Below are positions 13,733-18,993 of a stretch of DNA of 18,993 nt, piece by piece. The notes beneath the pieces were generated by a model. That model searched no databases. It had not been told where the DNA came from and saw only the letters and a list, made by a program, of their open reading frames with translations. Positions within the stretch are counted from its first letter, which is position 1. Every line of letters begins with the position of its first letter. The stretch is from Gammaproteobacteria bacterium (GTDB lineage Bacteria > Pseudomonadota > Gammaproteobacteria > Chromatiales > Chromatiaceae): contig JAUVEG010000004.1 of the NCBI GenBank assembly GCA_030594925.1, positions 1 through 18,993 of the forward strand. The letters are read 5' to 3'. A program made the position numbers and the translations under genes.

Positions 13733-14422
13733 ATGCGTCGTTTTACAGCTGCACTCTTTCTGCTGGGTCTCGGGGTGATGATTGCCGCGATCTATCAGCA
13801 CATAGACTTTAGCAATACGGCAGTCAATGCAGGCCAGGCGATCAATGCCGTTGCCGCAGAGGAGACAGGCGCTGCCAACTTTGTCACCTCGGTGGTGCTG
13901 GCCTACCGGGGTATCGACACCCTGCTGGAGCTCACTATCCTGTTTACAGCCGCTATGATCGGCGGCATGGTGCTCGGCAGGCGCAGAGTTGATGCGCCGC
14001 GCGACCCCGATGCCGGCTTTATCCTGCGTACCGGAGCCGACCTGCTGTTTCCGCTGCTGCTGGTTGTCGGCCTCTATATTATTCTGCATGGACATCTGAC
14101 GCCTGGCGGCGGATTCCAGGGCGGCGTGATTCTTGCTGCTGCTTTTTTCCTGCCGCTACTGGCAAGGCCCGGGATCACTCTCATTGATCAGCGGGTTGTC
14201 TCACTTGTCGAAGGTCTGGCCGGCGCTACCTTTATTATCATTGGCCTGCTGGCGATGTTCGACGGCAAGGAGTTTCTCACTCCGCTGCTTGACAAGGGTG
14301 AACTTGGCGCACTGATTTCCGCCGGGACTCTTCCCATTTTGTATCTGGCAGTCGGCATCAAGGTGGGCTCCGAACTGGCCGGCTTGCTGGCGCACCTTGC
14401 TGAAGCGGAGGCACTGGATTGA
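13733..14422 (+). CDS. MbhE-MbhF (MnhB) fusion subunit
   Basis: A 229-residue membrane protein made of two known parts. Residues 1-82 resemble MbhE (hydrophobic helix, then NFVTSVVLAYRGIDTLLELTILFTA at 49-73), which in ordinary Mrp antiporters lies at the end of MnhA. Residues 95-225 are MnhB/MbhF, with the hallmark LHGHLTPGGGFQGGVILAAAF (118-138) and IKVGSELAG near the end. The frame is open 15 codons upstream of the ATG at 13733, but that ATG follows GGGG at good spacing and lies 1 nt after the MbhD-like stop, so it is taken as the start. The stop overlaps the next gene. Confidence 0.88.
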   Translation: MRRFTAALFLLGLGVMIAAIYQHIDFSNTAVNAGQAINAVAAEETGAANFVTSVVLAYRGIDTLLELTILFTAAMIGGMVLGRRRVDAPRDPDAGFILRTGADLLFPLLLVVGLYIILHGHLTPGGGFQGGVILAAAFFLPLLARPGITLIDQRVVSLVEGLAGATFIIIGLLAMFDGKEFLTPLLDKGELGALISAGTLPILYLAVGIKVGSELAGLLAHLAEAEALD

Positions 14423-14892
14423 GCATGGATATCCTCGATAACAACACGATTCTCTATATAGCGGCGTTTGGCCTGATGCTGATCGGCATTAGTGGAATCG
14501 TGATTTCCAATCATCTGATGCGCATCATTTTCGGCATCGCCCTGCTGGAAGCGGGAGCAAACCTGTTGCTGCTGCTCTCCACCTACCACGAGGGCGCATC
14601 CGCCCCAATTATCGTGGCTGACAACATTCCCACCATGATGGCGGACCCTGTGCCGCAGGCGCTGGTGCTGACCGCCATCGTCATCGGCGTCGGCATTCTG
14701 GCGCTGGCGCTGAGCCTGGCGATTCGTGTACAGCGTGCCTATGGCACCCTGGATATGCGTGAAGTGCGCCTCAAGCTGGAGCAGGAGATTTCTGACGAAG
14801 CAGGCATCGATATGCCGTCGAGCAGCGAAAAGCCTGATGATATTGCAAAAGTTCCTCTCAACAGCGTCGTTCAGCAGGAGAGTGGCTCATGA
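14419..14892 (+). CDS. Mrp antiporter subunit C (MnhC/MbhG, NuoK-like)
   Basis: A 157-residue protein with three membrane helices, homologous to complex I NuoK. The helix-2 acidic residue is in IALLEAGANLLLL (E44), and DPVPQALVLTAIVIGVG (76-92) is the family hallmark. Residues 110-157 are a soluble charged tail, longer than is usual. The start is the TTG at 14419, which has GGAGG 7 nt upstream and overlaps the previous stop; an ATG at 14425 (two codons in) is 13 nt from the GGAGG and is the alternative. The stop overlaps the next ATG. Confidence 0.92.
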   Translation: MSMDILDNNTILYIAAFGLMLIGISGIVISNHLMRIIFGIALLEAGANLLLLLSTYHEGASAPIIVADNIPTMMADPVPQALVLTAIVIGVGILALALSLAIRVQRAYGTLDMREVRLKLEQEISDEAGIDMPSSSEKPDDIAKVPLNSVVQQESGS

Positions 14893-16355
14893 GTCTATTG
14901 GTATTAATGATCGTGCTGCCATTGCTGACGGCTTTTTTACTCTCGAGCATCGATCGCCTCTCGACATTCGCGGCGCGCGTGATGGGGCCTCTGGTGCTGT
15001 TGGCGACTGCAGCGATTGGTCTCTCGGTATGGCCTCAGTTGGGTGATGCGCCGCTGGCGGTACAGTGGGGCGGATTCCAGGCGCCATTGGGCATTACGCT
15101 CTACGCTGATCAATTCGGGCTGCTGTTTGCCCTTGCGATGACCATCGGTACGCTGCTGCTGTGGCCACGCAGCACGGAGAATCAACTGCGCAGCTCATCC
15201 CTGGCGCTGCTGCTCGCAGGCACAGGCTCCGGCCTGGCGCTCTCCGGCGACTTGTTCAATATCTATGTCTTCTATGAATTGATGACAGTGGTCTCATACG
15301 GGCTCATTGCCAGCAGGGGAACATCGGGCAGTTTTGCATCGACGTTGCGTTATCTTGTGATCAGTGGTTTCGGCGCCGCGCTTGCGCTTGCCGGTATTGC
15401 GCTGGTCTACCAGGCAACAGGGACGCTGAACCTGGCACAGCTTGCGCAGTTGGCACCTGAAAAACTCAATAATCTGCAGGGTTTCGCCGCCTTTGTGTTG
15501 ATGCTGGTTGGATTTGGCGTCAAGGCTGAACTCTTCCCTGTCAATATGTGGGTGCCCGAGGTTTATGCAACGGCATCCAGCAGGGTGTCAGCGCTGCTTG
15601 CAGGCGTCGTCTCCAAACTGGCGCTGCTGATCATCATGCGTCTGCTGATCCTTGTTTTCCATCAACCCGAGGCGTTGACCGTGCTGCTGGTGCTTGGCAT
15701 TCTCGGCGTTGTCAGCGGGGAACTGGCCGCCTGGCGCGCACGTGATCTCAACCGCATGCTGGCCTTCTCTTCGATTGGTCAGCTCGGCGTGATGTTCATT
15801 GCTCTCTCTATACCAGGCAATGCAGGTATCTTTGCGGCCCTGGCGGTGATGGTGCATCATCTCTTTTTAAAGCCGTCGATGTTCCTTCTGGCTGAACGCT
15901 GGGGAGGTTCGATCAAGGGACTCGCCGGCGCAGCGAAAACATCTCCTCTCGGCGCTGCGCTGTTCGTGCTGCTCTCCCTGTCGCTGATCGGTGTACCGCC
16001 GCTGCCCGGTTTCTGGGCAAAACTGCTGGTGATCATGCCGCTGTTGGCGCTGGATCAGCCGCTCTACTACTTTGCTGCATTCGTGATTCTTGCCGCGGCG
16101 TCACTGGAGGCGAATTATCTGTTTCGCGTCGTCATGAAACTCTATGAGAAGGAGCCGGCTGCGACGCCTCATAACGCGCATGCAACTCTGGATCTTGCTA
16201 CAGCGGTATTCCTTGGGGCAGGACTGGTCGCAGCAGTCTTTATGCTGATTCCGCTTGCCGACCGGCTCGACGGCATTGCGGCGCAGGCGAGCGATGTCTC
16301 GACATACATACAAACCGTGGCGCCGCAACCACTGCAATCAGGGGGAGTGCAATGA
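14889..16355 (+). CDS. Mrp antiporter subunit D (MnhD/MbhH, NuoM/N-like proton channel)
   Basis: A 488-residue, about 14-helix antiporter-type subunit. The residues that carry protons in this family are all present: E130 in YVFYELMTVVSYG, K212 in GFGVKAELFPVNMW, K243 in AGVVSKLALL, K328 in VHHLFLKPSMF and K378 in GFWAKLLV. An intact set suggests an active half-channel pair. Homologues in complex I, Mrp, Mbh and Hyf pump protons or exchange them for sodium. The start overlaps the C subunit gene and the stop overlaps the next start by 4 bp. Confidence 0.93.
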   Translation: MSLLVLMIVLPLLTAFLLSSIDRLSTFAARVMGPLVLLATAAIGLSVWPQLGDAPLAVQWGGFQAPLGITLYADQFGLLFALAMTIGTLLLWPRSTENQLRSSSLALLLAGTGSGLALSGDLFNIYVFYELMTVVSYGLIASRGTSGSFASTLRYLVISGFGAALALAGIALVYQATGTLNLAQLAQLAPEKLNNLQGFAAFVLMLVGFGVKAELFPVNMWVPEVYATASSRVSALLAGVVSKLALLIIMRLLILVFHQPEALTVLLVLGILGVVSGELAAWRARDLNRMLAFSSIGQLGVMFIALSIPGNAGIFAALAVMVHHLFLKPSMFLLAERWGGSIKGLAGAAKTSPLGAALFVLLSLSLIGVPPLPGFWAKLLVIMPLLALDQPLYYFAAFVILAAASLEANYLFRVVMKLYEKEPAATPHNAHATLDLATAVFLGAGLVAAVFMLIPLADRLDGIAAQASDVSTYIQTVAPQPLQSGGVQ

Positions 16356-18223
16356 CAGCTCTGGATTATCTGCTGCTGATCTCAGCAATCACTGTTGTCA
16401 TCGCACTGCTGGCTGGCAACATGAGAGTCGGTGGCTGGCTTGTTACCATCCTGTATGCGTTGCAGGGCGCGGCGCTGCTGATGATGTCAGGCCTGGGTTA
16501 CTCGACCATGACAGTGGTTCAATCCTCGCTCAGGTTTAATGTCCTGAGTGAACAGATGTTGTGGCGTTTTGATGCGCTGTCGTGGTTTTTTGCACTGATT
16601 ACTATCGGCGCAGGTCTCTTCTGCAGCTGGTTTGCATCCGGTGAGTGGGGAGAGAAATACCGCGATAATGGCGGCAATCTGCGTCTCTTCCATGGGGCGC
16701 TGGCGCTGAACGTCTTCACGATGCTGGTGCTGCTGGCAAGCGGCGACCTGCTGACGCTGTTCATCGGCTGGGAACTGGTCAGCTGGGCAAGTTTTTTGAT
16801 CATGGCATTGGCGGGCGGCAAAGCATTCGATTATGCCATGCGTTATATCAGTTACGCTTTTGCCGGCGCCATGGCGTTACTGGGAGGCCTGCTGCTGATC
16901 TATGCAGAGGTCGGCAGTTTTGATTTTCAGTCACTCAAGGAGGCTGTGCCGACTATGTCGAGCGCCACCCTGTGGACGCTGGTGGTGCTGTTGACAGCCG
17001 GCTTTGGCGTCAAGATGGCAATACTGCCGTTTCACCTGTGGCAGGCGAAAGCCTACGCCGAGACACCGGGGCCGGGCGCGGCTTTCCTCGGCGCCATCTC
17101 CTCGCGCATGGGACTGTTCGCCTTTATCGTGGTGGTTGTTCAGCTGATTGGAATCAGCCGTCTGGTCGAGATGGAGATCCCCTATACCTTCCTCGATGCG
17201 CAAGATCTACTGGCCTGGATTGCTGTCTTCACGATCATCATTCCGACCTATATCGCGCTGCGCCAGCATGATGCGCGCCGCCTGCTGGCATGGCATGGCG
17301 TTGGCCAGACCGGCTATATGCTGCTGGGCATCGTCATTGCCAATGATCTTGGCTCAGCCGGCGGCCTCATGCACGTCTTCAACTATGCATCCTACCAGGC
17401 GATGCTGTTCATGGCTGTGGTTGCGGTGATTCATCGCACCGGCACCTCGGACCTGAACAAACTGGGCGGTCTGTTTACGCGTATGCCGCTCTCTTATCTG
17501 GCTATGCTGATTGGCATTATCGGTCTTGCCGGACTGCCGCCGATGAATGGCTTTGTCTCCAAGTGGCTGATCTATCGCTCACTGATCGTTGACGGCAGTC
17601 CGTTGTTGTTTATCGGTGCAGTGATCGGCACGCTCGGCACCATACTGAGCGTCTACAAACTGATACACAATATTTTCCTCGGCCAGCTGCGCGTCGAACA
17701 CGCCGCAGTGCGCGAAGCGCCGTTGAGCATGGTGATTCCAATGATGCTGCTTGCCGCCGTGGTTTTTGTGACCGGTTATTTCCCCGGCCTGGTGCTTGAC
17801 TGGACCAGCGCCGTGCAGACGAGTATCGGTCTCCCGGTTCTGGCGCATCACCTCGGTGGTGTATCCATTAGTGGTGGTCTTGACATGATCTGGATCGTCT
17901 CCGTGCTGCTGGTCGGGTTTGGTTTCGGTACGCTGGTGTTCTTTCTTGGCGGACGCAGCAAGCGTGTACATCAGCTGGATAACTACGCCGGTGGCCATTT
18001 CCTCACTGCTGAAACCCGCTATCACTACAGCGACAACTTCTACCCGGGATTGATGCATCTGATTGGTCCCTGGTACCGCAACAGTTTCGAGTGGCTCGAG
18101 CGTGGTCTCATTTCAGCCGTGGATACCCTTTCGACGGCAATGCAGGGGCTCTATCGCAATGCACATCCATCCTATCTGCTGCTGGTGGCAGTCGTCTTCG
18201 CGCTCTCCTGGGTGATTGTCTGA
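16352..18223 (+). CDS. Second antiporter-type subunit (NuoL/HyfB-like, MbxH'-like)
   Basis: A 623-residue, about 15-17-helix relative of NuoL and HyfB. The TM5 glutamate is kept (E141 in FIGWELVSW), as is the first lysine (K221 in FGVKMAILPFHLW) and the last (K404 in NGFVSKWL). By eye, the lysine in the helix usually reading HxxxHAxFKxxLF is replaced by glutamine (Q349 in HVFNYASYQAMLF), and the usual lysine of the preceding helix is replaced by R252 (ISSRMGLF). The C-terminal extension (DNYAGGHFLTAETRYHYSDN) recalls the soluble and amphipathic end of long NuoL-type subunits. Its presence beside a complete MnhD makes two antiporter-like subunits, as in Mbx-type operons. The stop TGA overlaps the next ATG by one base (TGATG). 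Confidence 0.9.
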   Translation: MTALDYLLLISAITVVIALLAGNMRVGGWLVTILYALQGAALLMMSGLGYSTMTVVQSSLRFNVLSEQMLWRFDALSWFFALITIGAGLFCSWFASGEWGEKYRDNGGNLRLFHGALALNVFTMLVLLASGDLLTLFIGWELVSWASFLIMALAGGKAFDYAMRYISYAFAGAMALLGGLLLIYAEVGSFDFQSLKEAVPTMSSATLWTLVVLLTAGFGVKMAILPFHLWQAKAYAETPGPGAAFLGAISSRMGLFAFIVVVVQLIGISRLVEMEIPYTFLDAQDLLAWIAVFTIIIPTYIALRQHDARRLLAWHGVGQTGYMLLGIVIANDLGSAGGLMHVFNYASYQAMLFMAVVAVIHRTGTSDLNKLGGLFTRMPLSYLAMLIGIIGLAGLPPMNGFVSKWLIYRSLIVDGSPLLFIGAVIGTLGTILSVYKLIHNIFLGQLRVEHAAVREAPLSMVIPMMLLAAVVFVTGYFPGLVLDWTSAVQTSIGLPVLAHHLGGVSISGGLDMIWIVSVLLVGFGFGTLVFFLGGRSKRVHQLDNYAGGHFLTAETRYHYSDNFYPGLMHLIGPWYRNSFEWLERGLISAVDTLSTAMQGLYRNAHPSYLLLVAVVFALSWVIV

Positions 18224-18993
18224 TGCATTTTTATGAACTGCTTGTTGAACTTCTACTGATGCCGCTGCTGGCCTTTGTCATTGGCCTGGCGATGGTGTTG
18301 ATGATGCGCAGGATTGGAGCACGCATACAGCGGCGTGTCGGTCCGCCTGTATTGCAGCCGATCTACGATATTATCAAGCTCTATAGCAAAGATACACAGA
18401 TCTCCCACGGCCTGATGCATGAGATCGGCATCATCATGGCTGTCGGCGGTTTTATCGCCGCCATGACCCTGCTGCCTGTTCCCGGGATGTCAGGACTTAC
18501 AGACAAGGGCGGAGCGGTGACCCTGGCCTATATGTTGATGATCCCTTCACTGGGGATGGCTCTTGGCGTTGGACAGTGCGCCAATCCCAATGGATCGATT
18601 GGCATCTCCCGCGCCCTGACGGCCATGCTGGCCTATGATATCCCCTTTATCCTGGTGATCTTCGGCGCATCCTACATTTACGGAACCACCAACCTGGCCG
18701 AAATGGTTGCCATCCAGCAGCAACAGGACGTCTCCAGCTGGGGGATTGTACAAATGCCGCTGCTTGCCTTGACCGCATTGCTGATATTGCCGGCGATCAT
18801 GGGCAAGCATCCGTACGAGATCTATGTGGCGCCGTCGGAAATTGCTACAGGACCGATGGTCGAGATGAGCGGCAAGTTCATGGGCGGGCTGTTTGTGATG
18901 CAGTGTTTTCAGCTCTACACGGCAGGGGTGATTTTCACGACGCTGTTTCTCGGCGGTGGACTCTACTGGATAACCTTTTTGCCGAAAATCTTT
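18223..18993 (+). CDS. NuoH/MbhM/HyfC-like membrane subunit (3' end outside window)
   Basis: The first 257 residues of the membrane subunit that links the ion-pumping arm to the catalytic arm in complex I, Mbh and group 4 hydrogenases. RRIGARIQRRVGPPVLQPIYD (29-49) is the family's first cytoplasmic loop, SRALTAMLAYDIPF (129-142) contains the usual acidic residue as D139, and HPYEIYVAPSEIATGPMVEMSG (196-217) is the conserved Glu-rich loop. The ATG overlaps the preceding TGA. The reading frame runs off the right edge; NuoB-, C-, D- and I-like genes are expected next. It had no complete frame in the window because the stop lies outside. Confidence 0.9.
   Translation, partial: MHFYELLVELLLMPLLAFVIGLAMVLMMRRIGARIQRRVGPPVLQPIYDIIKLYSKDTQISHGLMHEIGIIMAVGGFIAAMTLLPVPGMSGLTDKGGAVTLAYMLMIPSLGMALGVGQCANPNGSIGISRALTAMLAYDIPFILVIFGASYIYGTTNLAEMVAIQQQQDVSSWGIVQMPLLALTALLILPAIMGKHPYEIYVAPSEIATGPMVEMSGKFMGGLFVMQCFQLYTAGVIFTTLFLGGGLYWITFLPKIF

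Noticed and set aside
16352..18223. DabB-type subunit of an inorganic-carbon accumulation complex
   Set aside because: The NuoL-like protein could suggest it, but no DabA partner (large DUF2309 protein) is adjacent and the gene is embedded in the Mrp/Mbx-like operon.
12397..18993. Ordinary complex I (nuo) or formate hydrogenlyase (hyf/hyc) operon
   Set aside because: The E, F, G and MnhB-type subunits and the order of genes are those of Mrp/Mbh-type complexes; NuoA, NuoJ and the usual nuo order are absent.

Overview
The window looks like a chromosomal stretch of a gammaproteobacterium. The basis is protein character (Nfo, an RND pump, a DUF938 methyltransferase, a FemAB-like/DUF482 acetyltransferase), a tRNA-Val(GAC) of ordinary enterobacterial-like form, moderate G+C, and several palindromic intergenic repeats of the kind scattered in gammaproteobacterial genomes. 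A free-living or animal-associated sulfur oxidiser would fit, but this is an impression and not proved by the sequence.

Layout. (1) 1-1150: the 3' end of an RND efflux pump gene, a MITE-like palindromic element, and a tRNA-Val gene with a good promoter and terminator. (2) 1280-5560: a secreted lysozyme-inhibitor-like protein (minus strand), a large unrecognised protein ending just after a P-loop, and on the minus strand a histidine phosphatase and endonuclease IV (nfo) separated by a palindromic repeat. (3) 5560-8140: a toxin-antitoxin region: a short HipA-like N-terminal remnant, a complete two-gene AbiE-type (type IV) system with its own promoter and a 12-bp-arm operator palindrome, then the C-terminal remnant of a second AbiEi-like antitoxin and repeats. 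(4) 8177-12164: a DUF482/FemAB-like acyltransferase, a DUF938 methyltransferase and an Na/Pi cotransporter, separated by palindromic repeats. (5) 12397-18993 (continuing beyond the window): a tightly overlapping operon of Mrp antiporter-type subunits (MnhE, F, G, an MbhD-like DUF4040 protein, a fused MbhE-MbhF/MnhB protein, MnhC, MnhD), a second larger antiporter-like NuoL/HyfB-type subunit, and a NuoH/MbhM-type subunit.

The last region is the most notable. The subunit order E-F-G-D-(E/F)-C-D-D'-H is that of the membrane arm of Mbh/Mbx-type respiratory complexes (Mrp antiporter module joined to a hydrogenase or complex I-like module), not of an ordinary stand-alone Mrp antiporter (no MnhA) and not of complex I. 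The window stops inside the NuoH-like gene, so the catalytic subunits (NuoB, C, D and I-like) are expected just downstream. Whether the large subunit keeps NiFe ligands would tell whether this is a hydrogenase, a sulfur reductase-like enzyme or something new.
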